This document shows, piece by piece, positions 17,392-23,907 of a DNA stretch of 64,000 nt. Positions within the stretch are counted from its first letter, which is position 1, and each line of letters begins with the position of its first letter. The DNA comes from Eubacterium callanderi (GTDB lineage Bacteria > Bacillota > Clostridia > Eubacteriales > Eubacteriaceae), in the NCBI RefSeq assembly GCF_900142645.1, contig NZ_FRBP01000011.1, positions 1-64,000 of the forward strand, given 5' to 3'. Below the pieces are notes generated by a model. That model was not told where the DNA came from. It saw only the letters and a list, made by a program, of their open reading frames with translations, and searched no databases. Both the position numbers and the translations under genes were made by a program.

Positions 17392-17598
17392 TTGTACACA
17401 AACCGATACGGAGCAGGAAGACCCTGTACAGGGCGGATAAGACCCTACACAGTGGAAGCGGCATGCCGGGTGCGCAAGGTGCTGCCGGCCAGAAGCCGCG
17501 AGGAGGCTGAGGATTTCTTTTACGAGGAGGCTGGCGCGGTGGAGGATCATTTCCCCGAGGCCGTTTTGGAGATTATATCCATTTGCGAAGGTGAGTAA
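17392..17598 (+). CDS. small unknown protein, 68 residues
   Basis: Start is set at the TTG at 17392, five bases after AGGAGG (17381-17386); a GTG at 17386 overlaps that site and is unlikely. The product begins MYTNRYGAGRPCTGRIRPY and has an acidic C-terminal half (REEAEDFFYEEAGAVEDHF). No family recognised. It lies directly before the sigma-factor gene, which uses the same TTG arrangement, so the two are probably translated together. It might be a partner or modulator of the sigma factor, but nothing in the sequence proves that. Confidence 0.6.
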   Translation: MYTNRYGAGRPCTGRIRPYTVEAACRVRKVLPARSREEAEDFFYEEAGAVEDHFPEAVLEIISICEGE

Positions 17599-17610
17599 AG
17601 GAGGGTGTGC

Positions 17611-18222
17611 TTGAGTAAAAAATATGCAGAGATCGGTGCATTGGTCACAAGGGCTCAGGCGGGAAGCAAGGCGGCAGCGGAAACGCTGCTGCGGACCTTT
17701 AAACCGTTGATTTTAGCCACCATTAGCGAGTATGTTTACGATAAAACCCAGATGGAGGATGCCTATCAGGAGGCCTGCGTCCTTTTTATGGAACGTTTAA
17801 AGGATTTTAAATCAGAGCAGCCCGGTTATTTTCCAGCCTATATCAAAAAACAGCTCTTTTACGCCTTTGTCCAGAACGCTAAAAAACGGCCGGGAACCTC
17901 GGTTCAGGCGGCGTTTTCGCTGGACGTGGAGACAGCGGAGGGCGTGAGCCTGGCAGAGGCGCTGCCGGCTGAGGAGAGCGCAGAGACCGATGAAAGACGG
18001 TGCGCGAGGGAAAAAAGAGAAGACCGCCACCGGGCTTTTTTAAAGCTGCGGGTGGCCCAGCTGCCAAAGGCTCAGAGGGAGTGCATTGAAGCCCATTATT
18101 ACAGGAGGCAGACCTACCGGGCCATCGCAAAAGACCGCGGCGTCAGCGAGCAGTGTGTGGCGAAGACCCTGAATAAAGCCATGAAGGGTCTGCGCAAAGC
18201 CTATGGTGTTGAGGAAACTTAA
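17611..18222 (+). CDS. RNA polymerase sigma-70 family factor
   Basis: A roughly 203-residue sigma factor. Region 2 is KAAAETLLRTFKPLIL through QMEDAYQEACVLFMERLKDF, and region 4 is LPKAQRECIEAHYYRRQTYRAIAKDRGVSEQCVAKTLNKAMKGLRKAYG with a helix-turn-helix near the end. The TTG at 17611 lies 6 bases after AGGAGG and is preferred to a GTG at 17605 that overlaps that site. Size and lack of region 3 place it with ECF or UviA/TcdR-like factors. Genes for DUF1659, DUF2922 and an M15 peptidase follow. It may direct their transcription; no anti-sigma gene is evident. Confidence 0.85.
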   Translation: MSKKYAEIGALVTRAQAGSKAAAETLLRTFKPLILATISEYVYDKTQMEDAYQEACVLFMERLKDFKSEQPGYFPAYIKKQLFYAFVQNAKKRPGTSVQAAFSLDVETAEGVSLAEALPAEESAETDERRCAREKREDRHRAFLKLRVAQLPKAQRECIEAHYYRRQTYRAIAKDRGVSEQCVAKTLNKAMKGLRKAYGVEET

Positions 18223-18316
18223 ATAAAACTTAAAGCCGGGTTGGGTGTTTTGGGAATTTGCCATATTGTAAGGTGTAAGGCAGCGCTGCCGGAATCGAAC
18301 ACAGGAGGAAAACAAT

Positions 18317-18544
18317 ATGGCAACCATTCAGAAAAGCGTAGAATCGGTGGGAATGAAGATCACCGTCAATCATGGCGAAGTGGACGGAAAAATTGTAAAG
18401 ACTTCAAAAACCTACGGTGACATCAAGGAGGGCGTGACAGACGAAGCCTTTTTGGCAACCGCCGCCGCCATCACCAGTATGCAGGAGCCCATCAGGGAAA
18501 AGCAGGTAAAGGTGACAGCAGAGGATTTGGTGGAAGTGGCGTAG
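18317..18544 (+). CDS. DUF1659 family protein
   Basis: A 75-residue protein fitting DUF1659 (KITVNHGEVDGKIVKTSKTYGDIKEGVTDEAFLATAAAITSMQ). This family of small Firmicutes proteins usually lies next to a DUF2922 gene, as here (18726). Function is unknown. An AGGAGG site lies 6 bases before the ATG. A palindrome-rich element sits between this gene and its partner. Confidence 0.8.
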   Translation: MATIQKSVESVGMKITVNHGEVDGKIVKTSKTYGDIKEGVTDEAFLATAAAITSMQEPIREKQVKVTAEDLVEVA

Positions 18545-18550
18545 TGGACT

Positions 18551-18716
18551 TCCACAATTAAAAATTAATGGGCGAGGAACCATACCCGCTTCGGCTTGAC
18601 CATAAGGCGTCAAGCCTCGGGGGCAGATCCCGTGGGCGTGGTTCCCTACAGCCTAAAGGTAGGGCACGACGTCCTCGTCGTGCCGCAAACAGGCATCAAA
18701 ATTTAAAATTAAAGGA
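18551..18716. repeat. palindrome-rich intergenic element A
   Basis: About 165 bases flanked by AT-rich ends hold nested hairpins. GGAACCATACCC (18576-18587) pairs imperfectly with GGGCGTGGTTCC (18634-18645). Inside is a perfect 8-bp stem GGCTTGAC/GTCAAGCC (18593-18600 and 18609-18616). A further perfect stem GGCACGAC/GTCGTGCC is at 18663-18670 and 18677-18684. No frame fits it. It lies between two partner genes and could fold in their transcript. Confidence 0.75.
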
Positions 18717-18725
18717 GATCAAAAC

Positions 18726-18965
18726 ATGGCAGTAACAACCAGCAAAGATTTAACCATTACCTTTCAGCGGACCGATGGAAATCCTCATAAGATTACCATT
18801 CCAGATTATAAAGAAGGCATCACTAATACCGAGATCCAGACTGGAGCACAGGCCATCGTCGACCAGGGCGCCTTTGAGCCCGATGGCTTCGCCCTGGCAA
18901 AAGTAACCGGAGCCGTCAAAACCGATACCACCAAAACCGATGTGGTCATTGAGGATGCGGCATAA
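18726..18965 (+). CDS. DUF2922 family protein
   Basis: A 79-residue protein matching DUF2922: KDLTITFQRTDGNPHKITIPDYKEGITNTEIQTGAQAIVDQGAF. It pairs with the DUF1659 protein; both families are small, without signal peptides or membrane helices, and of unknown role. AAAGGAG precedes the ATG. A terminator overlaps its end, so this is the last gene of the sigma-factor group proper. Confidence 0.8.
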   Translation: MAVTTSKDLTITFQRTDGNPHKITIPDYKEGITNTEIQTGAQAIVDQGAFEPDGFALAKVTGAVKTDTTKTDVVIEDAA

Positions 18966-18990
18966 AAAGGGGGCGAAAGCCCCTTTTTTA
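18964..18990 (+). terminator. intrinsic terminator after DUF2922 gene
   Basis: GGGGC (18970-18974) and GCCCC (18979-18983) close a GAAA tetraloop, flanked by A5 before and T6 after. This is a classic compact terminator. Confidence 0.85.
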
Positions 18991-19033
18991 GATGGGATTA
19001 GAGATTACAGACAGAAGTGTGGAAGGGGAATAT

Positions 19034-19591
19034 ATGAAAAAATTTTATAAACGTATTTTTATCACACTGGCCGCTGCGCTGGTCGTTGTTACCAGCGCGG
19101 TGTTTTTCGCAAATTTTCAGGACATGCCAAAGTCGGCGCCAGAGGTATCAGCGCCGGAGCCGGAAACTACGGCACCCCGGCCTGCGGAGGAGATGGGCGC
19201 GGAGACACCATCTGCGCCGGAAGCTCCAGCGCCGCCTGAAGACCTGGAGCCTCGCGCGTCCACACATTTTCTGATGTCGGAATATGCCTGCGATTGTGCG
19301 GGCTACTGCGATGGCTGGCCTGTGGACATGAATCCAGAGCTGCTTGAAAAAATAGAGGCGCTGCGGTGCACTTTCGATTGTCCGGTCATCATTACCTCGG
19401 GTGTGCGCTGTGTGGCGCGGAACGAGGAGGTAGGCGGTGTAAGCTGGTCCTTTCATAAACGTGGCTGCGCGGCAGACCTGTACTGCCCAGGCGTGGCGGT
19501 GGGCGATCTGGCGCTGGCGGCCAAAGAGCTGGGCATGAATGTGCTGCCTTACTACAGCCAGGGCTACCTGCACGTCGAGGTCAACGGCTAG
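19034..19591 (+). CDS. exported/membrane-anchored M15-family peptidase
   Basis: Start is placed at the ATG at 19034, which follows AAGGGGAAT; this gives MKKFYKRIFITLAAALVVV, a signal or anchor helix. A Pro/Glu/Ala-rich linker (about residues 35-75) leads to an M15A-type D-Ala-D-Ala carboxypeptidase domain: SGVRCVARNEEVGG, SFHKRGCAADLY with the zinc-binding His and Asp, and GYLHVEV with the last His. It probably trims peptidoglycan outside the membrane. Several Cys pairs suggest disulfides. A terminator separates it from the DUF2922 gene. Confidence 0.85.
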   Translation: MKKFYKRIFITLAAALVVVTSAVFFANFQDMPKSAPEVSAPEPETTAPRPAEEMGAETPSAPEAPAPPEDLEPRASTHFLMSEYACDCAGYCDGWPVDMNPELLEKIEALRCTFDCPVIITSGVRCVARNEEVGGVSWSFHKRGCAADLYCPGVAVGDLALAAKELGMNVLPYYSQGYLHVEVNG

Positions 19592-19597
19592 GCAGCT

Positions 19598-20101
19598 TTA
19601 CTTTTCCGGTGCGGCGCAGTCGGCTGAGCCTGAGCTCAGCAGCATTTCAAGCCCATGATCCAGCGCGGGCAGGATAGCGGCCAGGTTTTCGCGGACAGCC
19701 TTTGGGCTGCCGGGCAGGTTGATGATGAGGGTGCGCCCGCGGATGCCGGCGGCGCTCCGGCTCAGCATGGCCTTTGGCGTGATCTTCAGGCTTTCATAGC
19801 GCATGGCTTCCGGAATGCCCGGCGTCAGCCGGTCACAGACCGAGATGGTGGCCTCGGGGGTAACATCACGGGGTGAAAAGCCTGTGCCGCCTGTGGTCAG
19901 AATGAGATTGACCGGGTCGATGGCGTCGCACAGAGATCTTAAATTACTTTCAATGATGTGTTTTTCGTCGGGCAGGATGGCGGTGTGCACCACCTCGTAC
20001 AGGTCTTTGTCCAGCATTCCGGCAATGACCGGGCCGCTTTTATCCTCACGTTCTCCGCGTGAGCCTTTATCGCTGAGGGTTAGAATGGCTACAGTAAACA
20101 T
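19598..20101 (-). CDS. mogA: MogA/MoaB-type molybdopterin protein
   Basis: A 167-residue MoCF-domain protein. The start at 20101 follows AAGGAGG closely; an upstream in-frame ATG at 20122 overlaps the neighbouring gene and has no site. Family marks are ILTLSDKGSRGEREDKSG, LILTTGGTGFSPRDVTPEAT and ADPA-like end IINLPGSPKAVRENL. It adenylylates molybdopterin (MogA) or acts in an earlier step (MoaB). It is coupled to the ThiF-like gene upstream by 10 bases. The two converge on the M15 peptidase gene. Confidence 0.88.
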   Translation of the reverse strand: MFTVAILTLSDKGSRGEREDKSGPVIAGMLDKDLYEVVHTAILPDEKHIIESNLRSLCDAIDPVNLILTTGGTGFSPRDVTPEATISVCDRLTPGIPEAMRYESLKITPKAMLSRSAAGIRGRTLIINLPGSPKAVRENLAAILPALDHGLEMLLSSGSADCAAPEK

Positions 20102-20111
20102 GGTGTCCTCC

Positions 20112-20807
20112 TTAAAGTTCAAAGGTTGTGAATTCGTTGTCGAGCAGATCGATATACAGCAGTTTTTTGCGCAGGATTTCCCCTTTTCCGGTCAGGACCT
20201 TCAGGGCCTCACTGACCTCCACCGCGGCGGCCAAAGCGGGCGTAAACGCCGGATTCCCGCCGCTCTGGGGCTTGTAGGCCTCGTCGCCCTCCTTTACCTT
20301 ATAGAGCAGTGAAAGGGTATCGTCTCCAGGGAAAATGGTGGTAACCTGGGCGTTGAAGCCGCCGATGGCACCGTGTACCAGAGGCTTTTCCAGCTTTTTA
20401 CAGGCTTTTTGGAGCGCGAAGCGCGCCGGGATGTTGTCCAGAGCGTCGATGACAACGTCGCTGTCGGCAATAAATTCCTCAGCGTTGCTCTCATTTAGAA
20501 AGACATCATATACGGTGACGGTAACGCCGCTGTTAATGGCGTGAACTCTGGCGGCAGCAGCCTCAGCCTTTGGGCAGCCGATGTTTTCCTCGGTGCACAG
20601 GAGCTGGCGGTTCAGGTTGGAGACATCGAAAATATCGCCGTCAACCAGAATGAGCCCATCGATGCCAATGCGGGCCAGCGCCTCGATAATATAGCCTCCC
20701 AGGCCGCCGCAGCCCACCACGCTGACGGTGCTGCGCTGGATAATGGCAAAATCATCCGGCGAAAAGGCCGGAAAGTTGCGGTCGTATCTTTTGGTAAAAA
20801 GGTTCAT
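20112..20807 (-). CDS. ThiF/MoeB/HesA-family adenylyltransferase
   Basis: A 231-residue E1-like enzyme with the ATP-binding VVGCGGLGGYIIEALAR loop near residue 30, DGDIFDVSNLNRQLL, and DALDNIPARFALQ. The family adenylates the C-terminal Gly-Gly of sulfur carriers such as MoaD or ThiS. It is shorter than MoeB and lacks the CxxC zinc pairs. With the MogA-like gene just downstream, a molybdopterin role fits best, but ThiS or another carrier is possible. TATAAT on the minus strand (20843-20838) with TTGGTT upstream is a likely promoter. Confidence 0.83.
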   Translation of the reverse strand: MNLFTKRYDRNFPAFSPDDFAIIQRSTVSVVGCGGLGGYIIEALARIGIDGLILVDGDIFDVSNLNRQLLCTEENIGCPKAEAAAARVHAINSGVTVTVYDVFLNESNAEEFIADSDVVIDALDNIPARFALQKACKKLEKPLVHGAIGGFNAQVTTIFPGDDTLSLLYKVKEGDEAYKPQSGGNPAFTPALAAAVEVSEALKVLTGKGEILRKKLLYIDLLDNEFTTFEL

Positions 20808-20897
20808 CAGAAGGCCTCCTCAATGCTTGATATGCCCATTATAGCACGGTTTATAACGAAAAACCAAGATTTCCTGCATAAAATTACTTTTGATGGA

Positions 20898-20926
20898 TTG
20901 ACAGACACACTTTAACATGATAGAAT
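20898..20926 (+). promoter_or_regulatory. sigma-A promoter of the T-box leader
   Basis: TTGACA (20898-20903), a 17-base spacer and TAGAAT (20921-20926) with an extended TG at 20918-20919. Transcription would begin near 20933, at the head of the T-box leader. Confidence 0.85.
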
Positions 20927-20932
20927 TTAAAA

Positions 20933-21226
20933 ATCGAAACTGCAATGTTAAAGGCTGTGACCAGAAAGAAGTAGGAATGCTTAAGTCTCCCAGAGAGCTG
21001 CCGGTTGGTGTGAGGCGGTGAGAACGGCGTTTTGAATACATTTTGTGAGCTGTGTACCGAAAGGGTTTTCCGAGTAGGCTGCAACGGGAGCGCCCGTTAG
21101 AGCGCAAGGGTATAAGCGTGTGTGCGCCGTACCCTGTGAGCGTGTCCGCTGTGAAGCGGCGCGAAATTGAGGTGGTACCGCGGGTATATTAGCTCCCGTC
21201 CTCTGTCTGGAGGACGGGATTTTTTT
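20933..21226 (+). promoter_or_regulatory. T-box riboswitch, tyrosine specifier predicted
   Basis: The conserved T-box sequence TGAGGTGGTACCGCGGG is at 21168-21184. A terminator follows: CCCGTCCTC (21195-21203) pairs with GAGGACGGG (21210-21218), then T7. Upstream, stem I features are visible: AGTAG near 20970, the distal CAGAGAG...GGTTGGTG loop, and the specifier loop TGAATACA at 21033-21040. By the usual GAA-specifier-A pattern the codon is TAC (21037-21039), tyrosine. TGGT in the T-box would pair with an ACCA acceptor end, as in tRNA-Tyr. Uncharged tRNA would stabilise the antiterminator and turn on the symporter gene. Confidence 0.93.
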
Positions 21227-21316
21227 ATTTGGCATTTTCCTGTCCGACGGATGTTTCTGTGGCGTTTTGGTAAAGCGGGTTATCCGCAAATTAAAAGGAG
21301 AGGATTATGGTTTAAA

Positions 21317-22855
21317 ATGACAGAAAAGATTGTTTTACTCGTGGCGTTTTTTGCCAGTATGGTGATCGTTGGCTTCTACTGCCGGAAGCATTCCACCGAT
21401 GTCAATGGGTTTGTGTTGGGAGGCCGATCCGTGGGTCCGTGGTTAACGGCTTTTTCTTACGGGACTTCTTATTTTTCCGCCGTTATCTTTGTGGGCTATG
21501 CCGGACAGTTCGGCTGGAAATTTGGGATTGCGTCCACCTGGATTGGCCTGGGGAACGCGGTTTTGGGCTCGCTGCTGGCCTGGGTCGTGCTCGGGCGGCG
21601 CACCCGTATCATGACCCAGTATCTGGATACCGCCACCATGCCGGAATTTTTCGGCAAGCGCTTTGAATCAAATAAGCTGAAAATCGGGGCGTCTATCATT
21701 ACCTTCGTGTTTTTAATCCCCTATACTGCCTCGCTTTATAATGGGCTCTCCCGTCTTTTCGGCATGGCCTTCAATATTGACTATACCGTCTGTATTGTCG
21801 TCATGGCGGTGCTGACAGGGATTTATGTAATAGCTGGGGGATATATGGCCACAGCCATCAATGATTTTATCCAGGGGATTATTATGATCTTTGGGATCAT
21901 TGCCGTGGTGGCCGTGGTTTTGGGGAACAACGGCGGCTTTATGGAGGCGCTCAATACCCTGTCCCATGTCAATGACCCGGCGGTCTCCAGCCAGGCAGGG
22001 GCCTTCACGTCCTTCTTTGGCCCAGACCCTTTGTCGCTGCTGGGGGTTATTATCCTGACCTCCCTGGGAACCTGGGGCCTGCCGCAGATGGTCGGTAAGT
22101 TCTACGCGATCAAGGATGAGCACTCCATCAATAAGGGCATGGTTATTTCCACCTTTTTCGCCATTATTGTCGCTGGCGGCTCCTACTTTTTAGGCGGTTT
22201 TGGCCGCCTGTTCTCTGACCGGATCGACATTGCGACAGGAGGCTATGACGCCATTATCCCAACCATGCTGGAGGATCTGCCGTCCCTGCTCATTGGGATT
22301 GTGGTGATCCTGGTTCTGTCGGCGTCCATGTCCACACTGTCTTCGCTCGTCATGGCGTCCAGCTCGACCCTGGCCCTTGACCTGATCAAGGACAACCTGA
22401 TTAAGAACATGGATGAAAAAAAGCAGGTCTTTACGATTCGGTGCCTGATTGTGGTCTTTATTTTGATTTCAGTGATTATTGCCATTGTGCAGTACAAGAG
22501 CTCGGTCACCTTTATTGCCCAGCTCATGGGCATATCCTGGGGTGCTTTAGCCGGTGCGTTTCTGGCACCGTTCCTTTACGGCCTGTACTGGAAGCGGACA
22601 ACCAAAGCAGCAGTCTGGGTTTCCTTTATTTTCAGCACGGTGCTCATGATCTGCAATATGCTCTTCCGCACGGCTTTCCCGCCGATTTTGCAGTCACCCA
22701 TCAACGCGGGCGCCTTTGCCATGATTATGGGCCTGATCTTTGTGCCGGTCATCAGTCTTCTGACCAAAGCGCCCAGCAAGCGCCTGGTGGACGACGCCTT
22801 TGCATCCTACGATACCAAGGTCATTGTATCGGTTAAGGAAGATCTGGGAGAATAA
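21317..22855 (+). CDS. sodium:solute symporter (SSF family), likely amino-acid/tyrosine uptake
   Basis: A 512-residue transporter with about 13 hydrophobic segments. SSF marks include FVLGGRSVGPWLTAFSYGTSYFSAVIFVGYAG near the N-terminus and the GGYMATAINDFIQG segment around residue 175. The start at 21317 gives MTEKIVLLVAF; a two-codon frame ATG-GTT-TAA at 21307 lies between the AGGAGAGG site and this ATG. Control by a tyrosine-type T-box suggests it imports tyrosine or a related aromatic compound using a sodium gradient. Substrate is inferred from the leader, not from the protein. Confidence 0.9.
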   Translation: MTEKIVLLVAFFASMVIVGFYCRKHSTDVNGFVLGGRSVGPWLTAFSYGTSYFSAVIFVGYAGQFGWKFGIASTWIGLGNAVLGSLLAWVVLGRRTRIMTQYLDTATMPEFFGKRFESNKLKIGASIITFVFLIPYTASLYNGLSRLFGMAFNIDYTVCIVVMAVLTGIYVIAGGYMATAINDFIQGIIMIFGIIAVVAVVLGNNGGFMEALNTLSHVNDPAVSSQAGAFTSFFGPDPLSLLGVIILTSLGTWGLPQMVGKFYAIKDEHSINKGMVISTFFAIIVAGGSYFLGGFGRLFSDRIDIATGGYDAIIPTMLEDLPSLLIGIVVILVLSASMSTLSSLVMASSSTLALDLIKDNLIKNMDEKKQVFTIRCLIVVFILISVIIAIVQYKSSVTFIAQLMGISWGALAGAFLAPFLYGLYWKRTTKAAVWVSFIFSTVLMICNMLFRTAFPPILQSPINAGAFAMIMGLIFVPVISLLTKAPSKRLVDDAFASYDTKVIVSVKEDLGE

Positions 22856-22868
22856 AACAATATTTAAG

Positions 22869-22901
22869 ACACCCTCTGCCTTTTGGCAGAGGGTGTTTTT
22901 T
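22869..22901 (+). terminator. intrinsic terminator after the symporter gene
   Basis: A perfect 12-bp stem, ACACCCTCTGCC (22869-22880) with GGCAGAGGGTGT (22885-22896), loop TTTT, then a T run. Confidence 0.92.
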
Positions 22902-22947
22902 ATGTCTGAGGCGGTTCCTTATGCGTTTTTTAAAAAACTGAAAAGGT

Positions 22948-22976
22948 TTGACAAGCGGGCTTTTTGTCACTATACT
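22948..22976 (+). promoter_or_regulatory. sigma-A promoter of the DUF2284 gene
   Basis: TTGACA (22948-22953), 17 bases, TATACT (22971-22976); 33 bases upstream of the chosen ATG. Confidence 0.85.
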
Positions 22977-23009
22977 GAGTACAGGTAAATGATTACAGGA
23001 GGAAAAACA

Positions 23010-23615
23010 ATGGCAGATAACGCTAAAGACAGGACCTTTGAGACGGCTGAGCTGCCGGAATACCGGGTGGAGGCCTACGTGGCTGAGGTACCCGTTCCCG
23101 AATATATGGAAAGCTGCGTGGATATTCCCACCTTTTTGGGTTATTGCGAGGCCTGTCCAAGCTATGAAAAAACCTGGGCCTGCCCGCCCTTTGATTTTTC
23201 AGTTCAGGATTTCTGGCTGGGCTACCGGAGCTTTTACATGAGCGGCAAGAAAATTGTCTTTGATACCCGGGAGCTTGGGCGGAAATATGCGGTGGAGGAT
23301 TTTAAAGAGATTTCCAGGCAGATCCTTAAAAAAGAGAGCCACGCTCTCGAGGATGAGCTCATAAAGCTTGAAGCCCAGTATCCGGGCAGTGTGGCGCTGT
23401 CGATGGGCAGCTGCGATGTCTGTGGAGAAGCAGGCTGCAGCAGACCTCTGGGAGAGCCCTGCAGGAGACCGGAAAGAATGCGCCATTCGGTAGAATCTGT
23501 AGGCGGCAATGTGGGGCTGTCGGTTAAGAAATACCTGAAACAGGAAATACAGTGGATGTCTGAGGAGAGGCTGCCCGATTATTTTATACTGATGGGCGGG
23601 CTTTTGAAGAAATAA
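23010..23615 (+). CDS. DUF2284 metal-binding protein
   Basis: A 201-residue protein starting at 23010, where AGGAGG lies 6 bases ahead; an ATG at 22989 precedes that site and is rejected. It has the DUF2284 cysteine pattern: YCEACPSYEKTWACPPF near residue 45-60 and CDVCGEAGCSRPLGEPCRRPERMR near residue 135-160. These cysteines probably bind an iron-sulfur cluster or another metal. The family is common in anaerobes and has no settled function. It is a single-gene unit with its own promoter and terminator. Confidence 0.83.
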   Translation: MADNAKDRTFETAELPEYRVEAYVAEVPVPEYMESCVDIPTFLGYCEACPSYEKTWACPPFDFSVQDFWLGYRSFYMSGKKIVFDTRELGRKYAVEDFKEISRQILKKESHALEDELIKLEAQYPGSVALSMGSCDVCGEAGCSRPLGEPCRRPERMRHSVESVGGNVGLSVKKYLKQEIQWMSEERLPDYFILMGGLLKK

Positions 23616-23640
23616 AAAAAGGGCTGCAAAGCCCTTTTTA
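23616..23640 (+). terminator. intrinsic terminator
   Basis: AAAGGGCT and its complement AGCCCTTT pair around a short loop and are followed by a T run, directly after the DUF2284 stop. Confidence 0.85.
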
Positions 23641-23690
23641 GCATGTAGACAAATGTTGTCATGAAGAGGTGAAGCGTTAAAGAGAGGACG

Positions 23691-23838
23691 GTTCAGTTGA
23701 AAGTGGCTAGTGGAAAGTTCAGGTGCAAATCTGCCGCTGGCAGATTTGATGTGATGCGGCCTATGGCCGCATTTTTAATCACTTTGGCGTCAGCCAAAGG
23801 GGTCATGAACCTTCCATCTTCCAATTTCCACCTGAAAC
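23691..23838. repeat. palindromic intergenic element, copy 1
   Basis: Purine-rich left end (23691-23723) and pyrimidine-rich right end (23810-23838) form an imperfect inverted repeat. Between them lie three perfect hairpins: CAAATCTGCC/GGCAGATTTG (23726-23735, 23739-23748), ATGCGGCC/GGCCGCAT (23754-23761, 23765-23772) and CTTTGGC/GCCAAAG (23782-23788, 23793-23799). TAATCACTTT precedes hairpin 3 and AAAGGGGTC follows it. The second copy at 33685 shares this order and these words. The 23641-23907 gap holds no gene. Confidence 0.85.
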
Positions 23839-23907
23839 AGTTTTCTGCTTTAACTTTGAATCAAGCTTTCGGTTTTTTGACAGCCTGAAAAGGGCTGAGA
23901 AGCCGTT

